The notes under the pieces are model-generated. The model was not told where the DNA came from and did not search any database. It saw only the letters and a list, made by a program, of their open reading frames with translations. The translations under genes were made by a program, and so were the position numbers. From Microcoleus sp. FACHB-68 (GTDB taxonomy: Bacteria; Cyanobacteriota; Cyanobacteriia; Cyanobacteriales; Oscillatoriaceae), in the NCBI RefSeq assembly GCF_014695715.1, contig NZ_JACJOT010000017.1, forward strand, positions 62,001-126,000: a DNA stretch of 64,000 nucleotides, in the 5' to 3' direction. Below, piece by piece: positions 26,237-35,725 of the stretch (position 1 is its first letter; each line of letters begins with the position of its first letter).

Positions 26237-28723
26237 ATGAATAAGCATTTCAAAAAACTCTTAGTCCCGCGTCACCTGGAGTATCTAATTATAAGCCCGG
26301 ACTGGATTATTCTAGATATATCTTCGGGTGTCGAAAGATTTGCGGATCGCCCTGATGAAGTGAAACCGGGAAAGGATGTCCGCACCGGCTTTCCTGAATT
26401 GATAGGAACTGAAGATATTTTAAATGCCGTCTTGGAAGCACAGCAAGAAAGCTTCGAGCTAAAAGGTATTGGACGATTTTCCGAATTTACTTCCCCTTTT
26501 TATCTCGATTTTTATGTCAATGAATATACAGCCGATGAAGAAAGTCTTGAAAAGAAGTTAATTATTTTTTTTGAAGATGTCACAGATAAAATGCTTTTAG
26601 AGCAAAGCTTAGTACAAAGTACAAATGAATCAAATCTTTTACTCAGCGCCCTCTCTCATTCAAAAATATATAATAAACAAATTATTACATCAATGGCCGA
26701 TGCCTTGATAGTGACCACATTTTCTGGCACGATAAAAACCGTTAATAAAGCTGCTCAAAATTTATTCAAATATAGTGAAGAAGAATTAATAGGTCAACAA
26801 ATTTCAAGATTAATTGCTGATCGAAATTTCTTAAACTTAGTTTTTCAGGAGCAGCTTTTATCAAATGGTGAACTTCTGAAAGATATAGAAGTTGTTTGTC
26901 ATACCAAAGCCGGTCAAAAAATTTTTGTGGAATTTTCTTGTTCGGGCCTCCAAACCGATATCGAAAATTTAAAAGATTTCCTTTATATCGGTCGTGATAT
27001 TACGGAACGTCAACGCACCCAACAACGCTGGGGGGCGCAGTATGCCACAGCCCGAATTTTATCGGAATCCGCGACATTAGAGCAGGCTACCCCAAAAATT
27101 TTGCTAGCAATTTGTGAAAGCGTAGGATGGACAGTTGGGGAACTTTGGATGGTAGAAAATGAAGAAATGAGAATGAAGCCTGAAGAAAAAATTCTCACTT
27201 CTCATTTGAATGGTGTGCGTTCACAATTATTGCGATGTGTCGGAATTTGGTCAAGACCGGCAGCCGTCAGCGCAGAATTTATCGAAGTATCCAAACAAAC
27301 GACATTTGCCTTTGGCGTTGGTTTACCCGGTTGTGTGTGGGCAAATCGTTCCCCACACTGGATGAGCGATGTCGCTAAGGATGTTAACTTCTTGCGATCA
27401 CAACTTGCCGCCCGATCTGGATTGCATGGAGGGTTTGGTTTCCCCATCCTCAGCAACGCTGAAGTCCTAGGCGTGATGGCATTCTTTAGCCGCGAAGTGC
27501 AACAACCCGATGAAGACTTATTACAGACAATGGCTGCGATTGGCAGTCAAATGGGTCAGTTTATCAAGCGCAAACGAGCAGAAGCTGCGCTTTCTGAAAG
27601 TGAAGAACGATATCGAGAATTGTTTGAAAATGCCAACGACTTAATTCAATCCGTTACTGCCGGCGGTCATTTTATTTATGTCAATCGAGCTTGGCAAGAA
27701 ACCTTGGGATATAGCCAAGCAGAAATTTCAGAATTAACCGTATTTGACATTATTCATCCCGATTGTAAGAACCAATGTTTACAGATATTTCAAAGAGTGA
27801 TGTCTGGAGAAAAAATAGAACGAGTTCAAGCTGCATTTCTTAGCAAAAAGGGAAAAAAAATTTCAGTAGAAGGAAACGTCAACTGTACATTTGTAGAAGG
27901 AAAGCCGGTGGCCACTCGTGCAATTTTCCGAGACATCACCGAGCGATTGCAGGCGGAATCGGAACTGCGCCAAGAAAGGGAACAAACTGAACGCCTATTG
28001 CTCAATATATTACCAGCACCCATTGCCGAGCGCCTGAAACAGGGGCCAAGTACCATTGCGGAAAACTTTGCCGAAGTGACAGTTCTGTTTGCAGATATCG
28101 TAGGCTTCACACAAATCGCTTCTTATCTGTCACCGATTGAATTGGTAGACTTGCTGAATCAAATTTTCTCAGCTTTTGACCGGCTGAGCGAACAGCATGG
28201 TTTGGAGAAAATTAAGACGATTGGGAATGCTTATATGGTGGTGGGCGGACTGCCAAACCGGCGGGGGGATCATGCTCAAGCAATCGCAGCAATGGCCCTT
28301 GAGATGCAAGCGGCACTGGCCCAATTTAATCAGGAAAACAATCAAGCATTCAGCATCCGGATCGGAATTCATAGCGGGCCTGTGGTGGCAGGAGTTATTG
28401 GCATCAAAAAATTTATTTATGATCTGTGGGGGGACACGGTGAATATCGCTAGCCGTATGGAATCACACGGTTTAGCGGGGCGAATTCAAGTGTCTGATTC
28501 CACCTACCAACTCTTGCATGAGTGCTATTTATTTGAAGAACGGGGAACAATCTCAGTGAAAGGCAAAGGAGAAATGAATACTTATTTTCTCTTAGGCAGA
28601 AAAGATCAGGACTGTTGCGAAATCCCGCAAATCCAAGGCGAGAATTCTGTATTGGGTGTGCGCGAGGTAACTCAGCGCCTAGTAGAACAGATTGAAGATA
28701 AACTGAGAGAAACTTTTGAGTAA
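26237..28723 (+). CDS. Class III adenylate cyclase with DVRxGFPELIG module, PAS and GAF domains
   Basis: This 828-residue protein starts with the shared sensor module (GKDVRTGFPELIGTE near residue 45), then a PAS domain (about 150-260), a GAF domain (about 265-450), a second PAS domain (about 455-580), a short coiled coil and a class III cyclase domain (about 590-800). First metal Asp620 lies in LFADIVGFT. Adenine-specifying Lys660 and Asp729 are present, as are Asn736 and Arg740 in TVNIASRM. The second metal Asp, normally in TIGDAYM, is Asn664 (TIGNAYM), which may weaken or abolish activity. The ATG at 26237 is preceded by a GAGAG sequence. It lies in tandem with the PAS kinase. Confidence 0.93.
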   Translation: MNKHFKKLLVPRHLEYLIISPDWIILDISSGVERFADRPDEVKPGKDVRTGFPELIGTEDILNAVLEAQQESFELKGIGRFSEFTSPFYLDFYVNEYTADEESLEKKLIIFFEDVTDKMLLEQSLVQSTNESNLLLSALSHSKIYNKQIITSMADALIVTTFSGTIKTVNKAAQNLFKYSEEELIGQQISRLIADRNFLNLVFQEQLLSNGELLKDIEVVCHTKAGQKIFVEFSCSGLQTDIENLKDFLYIGRDITERQRTQQRWGAQYATARILSESATLEQATPKILLAICESVGWTVGELWMVENEEMRMKPEEKILTSHLNGVRSQLLRCVGIWSRPAAVSAEFIEVSKQTTFAFGVGLPGCVWANRSPHWMSDVAKDVNFLRSQLAARSGLHGGFGFPILSNAEVLGVMAFFSREVQQPDEDLLQTMAAIGSQMGQFIKRKRAEAALSESEERYRELFENANDLIQSVTAGGHFIYVNRAWQETLGYSQAEISELTVFDIIHPDCKNQCLQIFQRVMSGEKIERVQAAFLSKKGKKISVEGNVNCTFVEGKPVATRAIFRDITERLQAESELRQEREQTERLLLNILPAPIAERLKQGPSTIAENFAEVTVLFADIVGFTQIASYLSPIELVDLLNQIFSAFDRLSEQHGLEKIKTIGNAYMVVGGLPNRRGDHAQAIAAMALEMQAALAQFNQENNQAFSIRIGIHSGPVVAGVIGIKKFIYDLWGDTVNIASRMESHGLAGRIQVSDSTYQLLHECYLFEERGTISVKGKGEMNTYFLLGRKDQDCCEIPQIQGENSVLGVREVTQRLVEQIEDKLRETFE

Positions 28724-29011
28724 ATCCGCTGGATGCCGGCCAGGACATGATGAGGGATTGTCAAAAATATTCATGATCAGCGAGAGGCGATTTTTAACCG
28801 AATGAAGGGTAATTTAAAAGAAGCAAGAACGCTGTTATTTTTCCGGTTGGTCTGGAGCAAGCTTAGAAAATGACAAACAGTATTAAGAGACAGCCTGTTA
28901 GGGAGTCGTAAGGAATAATCAACCGATGTACAGGAACTTTCCAGATATCGATTGCCTTGCTATCATTAGCATTGCTGTTTAGGGGTATATAAATCCAGGC
29001 GCAAAAATAAC

Positions 29012-30640
29012 ATGAATTTGATGGCTATTATTGTTCGAGTGCTAAGCCGGCTACGGCTTGCGGTTAGTAATTTCAGGGCGAAAGAGCAGAAAAGCTCACG
29101 CGCTGCCGAGTCCCCTCCATCTGCCGGTAAAGCAATCCGGCAAAAAAGCAAGTTATTAATATTTGTTTTGTCCCTACTGTTCGGACTGAGTGTGACTCAG
29201 GTTTACGCCGCTTACCCACCCAGGCGCGTTGTCCAACAATCTGAAACACCTTCTGAGATGGTTACGGTTGGCCATACGCGAGAGTTTCGCGGCGTGTGGG
29301 CAGCAACGGTGGCCAATATTGATTGGCCTTCAAAACCCGGAATGCCGGTGGAACAGCAGAAAGCAGAATTGCTGTCGATCCTGAACCGGATGCAGGCGTT
29401 AAACCTGAATGCTTTAGTTTTGCAAGTCAGGCCGGCAGGAGATGCTTTATACGCCTCTCAAATAGAACCTTGGAGTTATTGGCTAACCGGCACCCAAGGG
29501 AAAGCGCCGGCACCCTATTATGACCCGCTAGAGTTTGCGATTGCAGAAAGCCACAAGCGCAATATCGAACTTCACGCCTGGTTTAACCCCTACCGCGCCA
29601 AGACACCCGACAAATTCTCGCTTGCCGGTAATCACATGGCAAGAGTTTACCCACAATACGCTTACCAGTATGGGGATTTGCTGTGGATGGACCCAGGTGC
29701 GAAGCCGGTTCAGGATCGGACTTATGACGTAATCATGGACGTTGTGCGTCGCTATGACGTGGATGGCATTCACCTCGATGATTATTTCTATCCCTATCCG
29801 AAAGACGGCATTTCCTTCCCCGACTCTAGAACTTACGGCGCTTACAAAGCAGCCGGTGGCACCTTTTCTCTTGCTGACTGGCGCAGAGACAATGTCAATC
29901 AATTGATGCAGCGTCTTTCTACGGGAATTCGCGCCGAGAAACCGCACGTTAAATTTGGCATCAGTCCCTTTGGAATTTACCGGCCCGGACAGCCTGCCGG
30001 TATTGTTGGACTCGACCAGTACAATGAACTGTATGCCGACGCTAAGAAATGGTTAGAAGAAGGTTGGGTGGATTATTTAGCCCCACAACTTTACTGGCGC
30101 ATCGATCCACCCCAGCAAAGTTATCCAGCATTGCTGACATGGTGGACGCAACATAACCCCAAACGCCGCCACATTTATGCCGGTAATTATCTCAGCCAAT
30201 TGAATGGCGGTAGCTGGACAATTTCTGAGTTTAAACGACAAGTTGAAATTACCCGCAAGATGGCACCGCAACTTTCTTTAGGGAATATCTTTTTCAGCAT
30301 GAAGGTATTCAAAGAAAATCGGTTCGGTGTCAATGAAGCTTTCCGATCTGCGCTTTATCCTTCGCCGGCATTGCCTCCCGCTATGTCTTGGTTAGATAAC
30401 GAACCGCCGGCACCTCCAAGTGGAATAACGGTGACTTCTAACTACGTGACATGGGACAAGCCGGCTGCCAATGATATTCGTTCTTGGACACTTTATACCA
30501 AGGCCGGTAATACTTGGAAACTGCTGCGAGTCATACCCTCGAACATCACAGCTTTTAAAGTTGAGCGCGGCACTTATGCCCTATCCGCCGTTGATGATAC
30601 CGCCAACGAAAGTCAGGCAGTTGTCGTCTCCATACGATAA
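29012..30640 (+). CDS. GH10-like (COG1649/DUF187) exported glycosidase
   Basis: This 542-residue protein has a basic N-terminus and a hydrophobic segment at about residues 48-68 (LLIFVLSLLFGLSV), serving as an uncleaved or late signal anchor. The catalytic-type domain starts at EFRGVWAATVANIDWP and contains QVRPAGDALYAS, HAWFNPYRA, VDGIHLDDYFYP, FGISPFGIYRPG and DYLAPQLYWRID. This is the pattern of the family 10-like hydrolases (YngK/DUF187). Family members are thought to act on cell-wall or extracellular glycans. A short Fn3-like C-terminal part follows (from about residue 460). No operon partner is evident. The region of 288 bp upstream is noncoding. Confidence 0.9.
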   Translation: MNLMAIIVRVLSRLRLAVSNFRAKEQKSSRAAESPPSAGKAIRQKSKLLIFVLSLLFGLSVTQVYAAYPPRRVVQQSETPSEMVTVGHTREFRGVWAATVANIDWPSKPGMPVEQQKAELLSILNRMQALNLNALVLQVRPAGDALYASQIEPWSYWLTGTQGKAPAPYYDPLEFAIAESHKRNIELHAWFNPYRAKTPDKFSLAGNHMARVYPQYAYQYGDLLWMDPGAKPVQDRTYDVIMDVVRRYDVDGIHLDDYFYPYPKDGISFPDSRTYGAYKAAGGTFSLADWRRDNVNQLMQRLSTGIRAEKPHVKFGISPFGIYRPGQPAGIVGLDQYNELYADAKKWLEEGWVDYLAPQLYWRIDPPQQSYPALLTWWTQHNPKRRHIYAGNYLSQLNGGSWTISEFKRQVEITRKMAPQLSLGNIFFSMKVFKENRFGVNEAFRSALYPSPALPPAMSWLDNEPPAPPSGITVTSNYVTWDKPAANDIRSWTLYTKAGNTWKLLRVIPSNITAFKVERGTYALSAVDDTANESQAVVVSIR

Positions 30641-30716
30641 AAAAAACTAGAGGCATGGGGCTAGGGGCTAGGGGAGTTTTGAGCGCAAGAACAGTCTCGT
30701 CATCCAATGCCCAATA

Positions 30717-30797
30717 CCCCATGCCCCTACCTTTAGGTTGGCGAAGCCTTGCCCCATGCCCAATGCCCCATGCCCCATTCCCAATGCCCCATTCCCC
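30717..30797. repeat. Dispersed C-rich repeat, copy 1 (inverted copy at 35.0 kb)
   Basis: The core at 30721-30751 is an exact 31-base inverted match to 35009-35039. It contains the self-complementary GGCGAAGCC word. Both copies are flanked by tandem CCCCATGCC/CCCAATG units typical of cyanobacterial STRR sequences. It lies between the glycosidase and the VanZ-like gene, which converge. Confidence 0.9.
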
Positions 30798-30798
30798 T

Positions 30799-31197
30799 CT
30801 ATTTCTGCCTTTTCCGATCCCAAACTTCTCCAACCCAATAAAAAACAATAATGCCGGCCATGCTGGCAGCGAAATCTAAAAAACTCGCACTGCGATTGGG
30901 TAAAGTTGCTTGCAGCGTCTCTTCAAAAGCTGTAAACAAACTAAAGATAAATGGCCCTAGCGGAATTGGATAATTAAAAATCGCCATCATGCGCCGGTTT
31001 ATCGCACGATGGCTGAGAAAAGAAGCAATCCCGTACAAGCAAAAATGCCCAACCTTGTCAAAAGGCTCCTGCTGAAATAGTGGCAGAGGTAGCCTTCCTA
31101 AGTCCGCAAGCAGCATGATTAAAAGCAGGATGGCGAAAAAGCCAAAAAAGGCAATAATCCAGCCAAGATTTGATTTTTTGATTCCGCGAACTTTCAT
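30799..31197 (-). CDS. VanZ-like membrane protein
   Basis: This small 132-residue membrane protein has about four hydrophobic segments (residues 12-32, 47-60, 75-92, 108-125). The VanZ family pattern is visible as FDKVGHFCLYGIASFLSH near residue 44 and EETLQ with RSASFLDFAAS near residue 95. VanZ relatives have been linked to resistance to glycopeptides, but most, as here, have no known function. It is followed upstream by two more small minus-strand genes and alaS, perhaps forming a loose group. Confidence 0.8.
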   Translation of the reverse strand: MKVRGIKKSNLGWIIAFFGFFAILLLIMLLADLGRLPLPLFQQEPFDKVGHFCLYGIASFLSHRAINRRMMAIFNYPIPLGPFIFSLFTAFEETLQATLPNRSASFLDFAASMAGIIVFYWVGEVWDRKRQK

Positions 31198-31249
31198 AAG
31201 TGCTTAGCCGGCTCACAATAGGGAAAAACAATCTAAACCTGTAGCCGGT

Positions 31250-31510
31250 TTAGGCATGACTATTTAATTCTTTTTGCAACCATTCATCCACCGGCTGCCC
31301 ATCTTTACGCCGCAATTCGATATCAACTGCTATCACTTCCTTTGAACCCGGAGGTGCCGGCTTTTGATGAAAAATAATCTCGTAGTCTGCCGGTTCATGA
31401 TTCCGTTCCCGCAGCCAATCTTGCACCTTCATCGTGGCAAAAAATGACTGCCCTTCGGCAAACATCCGGTTAATCTGCATATGGATAGTAAAGCGTTCAA
31501 ATCTCGGCAT
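31250..31510 (-). CDS. Small conserved-type hypothetical protein
   Basis: This 86-residue soluble protein was not recognised. It is charged, with an even mix of predicted strands and helices (RFTIHMQINRMF, DYEIIFHQKP, VIAVDIELRRKDG). A strong ribosome site, GGAG six bases before the ATG, supports it as a real gene. It lies 52 bp from the VanZ-like gene and 66 bp from the zinc-ribbon gene on the same strand, so these may be one transcript. Confidence 0.75.
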   Translation of the reverse strand: MPRFERFTIHMQINRMFAEGQSFFATMKVQDWLRERNHEPADYEIIFHQKPAPPGSKEVIAVDIELRRKDGQPVDEWLQKELNSHA

Positions 31511-31576
31511 AATCTACTCCTTTTAATTAATTTTAATGACCAAGCGTTGTTTTGTAACGAAAAATCAGCTAAGACA

Positions 31577-32014
31577 TTAACTTTGGCGTCGCATTAGCCT
31601 TGTTGCCAAATAGCTATCAAAGATATCGGATAAATATTCCTCCGCAACAGCTTCTTTGACTTCTTCTGAACTAAATTGTTGTCGGATAGCCGCCAATTCA
31701 CCGGCATCTAACCAAAATCCCCCGCATTTTGGACATTCATCAACTAATACTTGCCGTTTTACACTGAAAAAATGTCGCATCATTATAATAGTTTCACAGC
31801 GAGGGCAGTGTCGCTTCTTATTTTGATCAACTTCAATCGCTTTCGTTCTATCAATCGCTAAAAGAATTTCGCCGGCGTTCTCATCTGGCTCATCAACTTT
31901 TTTTAGTTCAAAGTTATCGAACCAAATTCCGCCGCACCCGCCTTCGCAGGCATCCACTGTAATATTTCCTGCTACTTTTTGGCTTAAACTTTTACCGCAA
32001 GCTGGGCATTTCAT
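31577..32014 (-). CDS. Zinc-ribbon (zf-TFIIB type) protein, internally duplicated
   Basis: The 145-residue protein contains two CxxC zinc-ribbon units. The first is CPACGKSL with CEGGCGGIWFDNFEL, the second CPRCET with CPKCGGFWLDAGEL. Each ends in the W-x-D-x-x-E-L signature of the zf-TFIIB family. Each unit should bind one zinc. The function of this family is unknown; nucleic acid or protein binding is possible. AGGAG precedes the ATG at the normal distance. Confidence 0.88.
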   Translation of the reverse strand: MKCPACGKSLSQKVAGNITVDACEGGCGGIWFDNFELKKVDEPDENAGEILLAIDRTKAIEVDQNKKRHCPRCETIIMMRHFFSVKRQVLVDECPKCGGFWLDAGELAAIRQQFSSEEVKEAVAEEYLSDIFDSYLATRLMRRQS

Positions 32015-32188
32015 ATTTTTAACTCCTGATGTTTTGGTTAAACTGAATTTTGAGCTTTTGGCAATATTTAGTTGTTTTTAACGCAGATAAAGGCAGATGA
32101 GTTTGACGGTTGAATGCAGTTATAATTTACTTTTAAAATTTTTGCAAGGGGTTGATTTTGTTAAAATAGAAAAATTAATATTTTAATT

Positions 32189-32247
32189 CTTATAGGGTGG
32201 GCAATCTGTGGTAGATCATCACTGAGAGAAATTGCCCACCCTATAAG
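32189..32247 (-). repeat. Long perfect hairpin directly after alaS
   Basis: CTTATAGGGTGGGCAAT (32189-32205) pairs perfectly with 32231-32247 over 17 bp with a 25-nt loop. The right arm ends one base before the alaS stop codon. No T-tract follows on the minus strand, so it is not a classical terminator. The TAGGGTGGGCA word is of the dispersed cyanobacterial repeat type. It may still stop transcription or protect the alaS mRNA end. Confidence 0.85.
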
Positions 32248-32248
32248 A

Positions 32249-34882
32249 CTATTGCAAACCTTCAAGCAATTGAGTACGAGCGCTTTCTAAGGCTGCCTTT
32301 AATTGGCTCGGATCGCGTCCACCGGCTTGTGCCAAATTCGGACGTCCTCCACCGCCGCCACCGCAAATTTTGGCAATTGTGCCGATAAATTTGCCGGCTT
32401 GTAAGCCTTTTTTATTGACATCGGCACCAAAGGCTGAGACTAAACTGACTTTGTCAGATTCGGGGACGGAACCTAACACGACAGCGCCACCGGCACCGAG
32501 TTTTTGCTGCAACCTTTCTGCCGCTGTTTTCAGCGCTTCGGCGTCAACATCATCTAGCTGAGCGACAATAAATTTAAACTCACCAACCGACTCAGCTTTG
32601 GCTAACAATTGATCAGATTTTGCAATCGCTAATTCTCCTTTAGCGGCTTCCAATTGCTTCTGGGTGTTTTTCAGTTCCGTTTGCAAGCCGGTAATCCGAT
32701 CCGGGATTTCTTCAGGTTTAACCTTGAAGCGATCACTCAAATCCTTAACAACCTTATCCCGCACATTTAGATATTCTAAAATAGCAGGGCCGGCAACCGC
32801 TTCAATTCGTCGCACACCGGATGCAACACCGGCTTCTGAGATAATTTTAAACACCCCAATTTCAGCCGTATTGCTCACATGAGTGCCGCCGCAAAGTTCC
32901 ATCGAAACGCCTGAATAATCAACCACGCGCACCTCATCGCCATACTTTTCGCCAAACATGGCGGTTGCTCCTTTGGCTTTGGCTTCAGCGAGTGGCATAA
33001 CTGTTACTTGAGCGCGGTGAGCTTCGGCGATCCAAGTGTTAATTTGCTCCTCGATTTGTTGCAGTTCATCTGCTGTTAAGGAACGCGGACAATTGAAATC
33101 AAATCGTAGCCGGTCAAAGTCTACCAAAGAGCCGGCTTGAGAAATCGATTCATCAACAATCTTTTTCAGCGCCGCTTGCAACAAATGCGTTGCTGTATGA
33201 TTTGCCTGAACCCGACGCCGGCAAGCCCGATCAATTTGTGCTGTCACGGGATCGCCAACTCGTAATACACCCCGTTCAACGCGTCCAAAATGCACAAAGA
33301 AATCGGATTCTTTTTTAACATCTTCAATGCGAACCAGCACTTCATCGCCGCTAAGGTAGCCGAGATCGCCAATTTGTCCGCCGGATTCGGCATAGAATGG
33401 CGTCTGATCTAAAACGACTTGTACCAAGGTGCCGGCTTCTGCTTCATCAACAGATTTACCGCTGACTAAAATTGCAGTCACATCCGCCTCAGCAACCGGC
33501 TGTGCGTAACCGACAAACTCCGTCGCTTGTATGTGTTCTGCCAGCTTATCTAAGGAACCTTGCACCGTTAAATCGATGGTTTCGTGGGCTTCTTTTGCCC
33601 GTTCTACCTGCTTCTTCATTTCCACTTCAAAGCCGGCAGCATCAACGGTAATGCCTTGTTCTTCAGCAATTTCTTGCGTCAGTTCTAAGGGGAACCCATA
33701 GGTGTCATAAAGGGTAAAGGCATCGACCCCAGAAATTTGTTTAGGCTGTTTTGCCAGAATATCTGCCAGCAATTTTTCGCCGCGTTCCAAAGTTTTGAGG
33801 AAGCGAGTTTCTTCCCGTTGCAATTCTGCTTTGATTGCATCTGCCCGTTTGCGAACATTAGGATAAGCAGTTTCAGAAAGCTGAATAGCTGTTTCTGCAA
33901 TTTTTGGGGTAAATTCACCTTCAATGCCAATCAACCGCCCATGACGCACGACGCGACGAATGAGCCGGCGCAGCACATAACCCCGCCCAATATTAGAGGC
34001 GCGAATTTCATCGGCAATCATGTGAACCACTGAACGGACGTGATCCCCAATCACTTTTAAAGAAACTTTGGTTTTCTCGTCTGCTGTGCTGTAGTCAATA
34101 CCGGCAATTTCAGCAGCCGTTTGAATAATCGGAAAAATCAGGTCGGTTTCGTAATTATTCGGGACTTTCTGGAGGATTTGCGCCATCCGTTCCAGTCCCA
34201 TGCCGGTGTCAATATTCTGGCTTTGCAGCGGCGTCAGATTGCCTTCTACATCGCGGTTATATTGCATGAACACCAAGTTATAAAACTCGATAAACCGGCT
34301 ATCGTCTTCTAAATCAATACCGTCATCACCGCGTTCTGGGTGGAAGTCGTAATATATTTCCGAACAAGGGCCACAAGGGCCGGTTGGGCCAGATGTCCAG
34401 AAATTATCCTCCTCTCCCATCCGTTTAATTCGAGCTTCTGGGACGCCAATTTTATCGCGCCACAGAGCAAACGCTTCGTCATCTTCCCGAAACACGCTGA
34501 CGACAAGACGTTCTGCCGGCAACCCAAACACTTTTGTAGACAGTTCCCAACCCCAAGAGATTGCTTGCTCTTTGAAGTAATCCCCAAAGCTGAAATTGCC
34601 CAACATCTCAAAGAAAGTGTGGTGTCTTGCCGTGCGTCCCACATTCTCAATATCATTCGTGCGGATACACTTTTGCGAAGTCGTCGCGCGGGGAAATTCC
34701 GGCGTTCGCTGCCCCAGAAAAATCGGCTTAAACGGCAGCATTCCGGCGATCGTCAGCAGTACAGTCGGATCTTCCGGCACCAGGGAGGCACTTGGCAGCA
34801 CTTGGTGCCCCCGTTCGGCAAAGAAGTCGAGGAATTTCTGTCTTATTTCGCTGCCGGTGAGGTTCTGGGGAGAGGAAGGCAT
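32249..34882 (-). CDS. alaS: Alanine-tRNA ligase
   Basis: AlaRS charges tRNA(Ala) and edits mischarged Ser and Gly. The 877-residue protein is full length. The catalytic domain opens with [16 protein letters not shown] and has FKPIFLGQ and RMGEEDNFW. The editing domain shows HTATHLL (about residue 560) and CGGTHV (about 664), which bind zinc. A coiled coil follows (about 715-760), and the C-Ala domain ends with a Gly-rich [16 protein letters not shown] 17-bp hairpin follows the stop directly. It is transcribed alone. Confidence 0.97.
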   Translation of the reverse strand: MPSSPQNLTGSEIRQKFLDFFAERGHQVLPSASLVPEDPTVLLTIAGMLPFKPIFLGQRTPEFPRATTSQKCIRTNDIENVGRTARHHTFFEMLGNFSFGDYFKEQAISWGWELSTKVFGLPAERLVVSVFREDDEAFALWRDKIGVPEARIKRMGEEDNFWTSGPTGPCGPCSEIYYDFHPERGDDGIDLEDDSRFIEFYNLVFMQYNRDVEGNLTPLQSQNIDTGMGLERMAQILQKVPNNYETDLIFPIIQTAAEIAGIDYSTADEKTKVSLKVIGDHVRSVVHMIADEIRASNIGRGYVLRRLIRRVVRHGRLIGIEGEFTPKIAETAIQLSETAYPNVRKRADAIKAELQREETRFLKTLERGEKLLADILAKQPKQISGVDAFTLYDTYGFPLELTQEIAEEQGITVDAAGFEVEMKKQVERAKEAHETIDLTVQGSLDKLAEHIQATEFVGYAQPVAEADVTAILVSGKSVDEAEAGTLVQVVLDQTPFYAESGGQIGDLGYLSGDEVLVRIEDVKKESDFFVHFGRVERGVLRVGDPVTAQIDRACRRRVQANHTATHLLQAALKKIVDESISQAGSLVDFDRLRFDFNCPRSLTADELQQIEEQINTWIAEAHRAQVTVMPLAEAKAKGATAMFGEKYGDEVRVVDYSGVSMELCGGTHVSNTAEIGVFKIISEAGVASGVRRIEAVAGPAILEYLNVRDKVVKDLSDRFKVKPEEIPDRITGLQTELKNTQKQLEAAKGELAIAKSDQLLAKAESVGEFKFIVAQLDDVDAEALKTAAERLQQKLGAGGAVVLGSVPESDKVSLVSAFGADVNKKGLQAGKFIGTIAKICGGGGGGRPNLAQAGGRDPSQLKAALESARTQLLEGLQ

Positions 34883-34961
34883 AAAAGTTCAAACGCAACA
34901 AATAAGGGGTCAACGTTTTATCTATTGTTACATTCACTGTTGAACACAGCTAGTTTTGAGT

Positions 34962-35050
34962 TGGGGAATTGGGCATGGGGGATGGGGCATTGGGAATTGG
35001 GCATGGGTCAAGGCTTCGCCAACCTAAAGGTAGGGGCATGGGGCATGGGA
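34962..35050. repeat. Dispersed G-rich repeat, copy 2 (inverted copy at 30.7 kb)
   Basis: GGGCATGGG and GGGAATTGG units flank a 31-base core (35009-35039) that is the exact reverse complement of 30721-30751. The core contains GGCTTCGCC, which can fold on itself. This copy lies upstream of alaS. Confidence 0.9.
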
Positions 35051-35354
35051 TGTTCGATGATAGTTTCCTAGTTGGGCGGGTTGAGGCGATAAATTTGGGT
35101 TCAACCTGTACTTGCCCGTTAACTGATTGTCAACCACGTTGAGATCGCCTTGGTAGGCTAGAGGCCGGTTTAAATTTCCTTGCCCTGTGGGGAATTGAGC
35201 GGAAATTCTGCCGGTAAAGATTTAAGTTAGGTTGACTAAAAGTTGCCTTTTGTAAACACTCCTAAACTTAAGTAAATAGCCCTTGGCAGTTAGGAAATGC
35301 GGTGATAACTTAAGGATAGATACCAAACAGGTAGATGAAACAAATCAAAAACAA
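35051..35354. other. Spacer between repeat and RNA candidate
   Basis: This stretch of about 300 bp upstream of the candidate RNA at 35355 has no open frame of interest. It should include a plus-strand promoter if the RNA is real; I could not place -35 and -10 boxes with confidence. Confidence 0.4.
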
Positions 35355-35630
35355 GTGTGTGGCGAACGACGCGGTATCTCCTGTCGAAAGCCTTGATGCA
35401 GCAGAAGCCCAGCGAGCATAGCAAAAGAAGTGGCGGAACCCTTTTGATAAAGGGAATAAGCCAAACCTAATGTCTGGAAAGATGTGACTGTGCGGAACTG
35501 TTGAAGTTGAAGCTGCGAAGTGTAAACCCTAGTAAGTAGACTGTTCTTTTCGGAAAACTAGCTCGTTGAACAATCAAACTTTCGCAATCCCAAGGGTCTA
35601 GTCATTGTTGACTAGGCCCTAAACTTTTTC
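35355..35630 (+). ncRNA. Candidate structured noncoding RNA, possibly a group II intron 5' remnant
   Basis: This stretch of about 276 nt has no plausible reading frame but has balanced base composition and several local stems. An example is CCCTTT-TGAT-AAAGGG, enclosed by TGGC/GCCA. It ends in a strong plus-strand intrinsic terminator. It starts with GTGTG, which fits the 5' end rule of group II introns, and the GGAA...ATAAGCC style motifs are reminiscent of intron domain I. No domain V or reverse transcriptase is seen, so an intact intron is excluded. It could equally be an unknown small RNA. The neighbouring synthetase gene converges on it from the minus strand. Confidence 0.45.
35593..35630 (+). 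terminator. Strong intrinsic terminator of the RNA candidate
   Basis: AGGGTCTAGTCA (35593-35604) pairs with TGACTAGGCCCT (35609-35620) over 12 positions with a single G-U pair. The loop is TTGT, and T residues follow at 35625-35629. The T-tract is on the plus strand only, so it terminates a plus-strand transcript that has no gene upstream. Confidence 0.88.
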
Positions 35631-35725
35631 GGGAAGCTTTGAGGGAAAAGTGGGAGAGGGGAGAAAAGTATTGATTGCCCTCATCCCTTATTTGTGTGCT
35701 CTTCCCCGGATATCTTAGAAGTAAC

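Noticed and set aside
34340-35071. 243-codon plus-strand frame
   Set aside because: It runs antisense through alaS and then into the repeat; composition is low complexity and no family is recognisable.
35355-35630. Intact group II intron, tmRNA or RNase P RNA
   Set aside because: No domain V or reverse transcriptase, no tmRNA tag frame and no RNase P core was seen; only a generic structured RNA call is supported.
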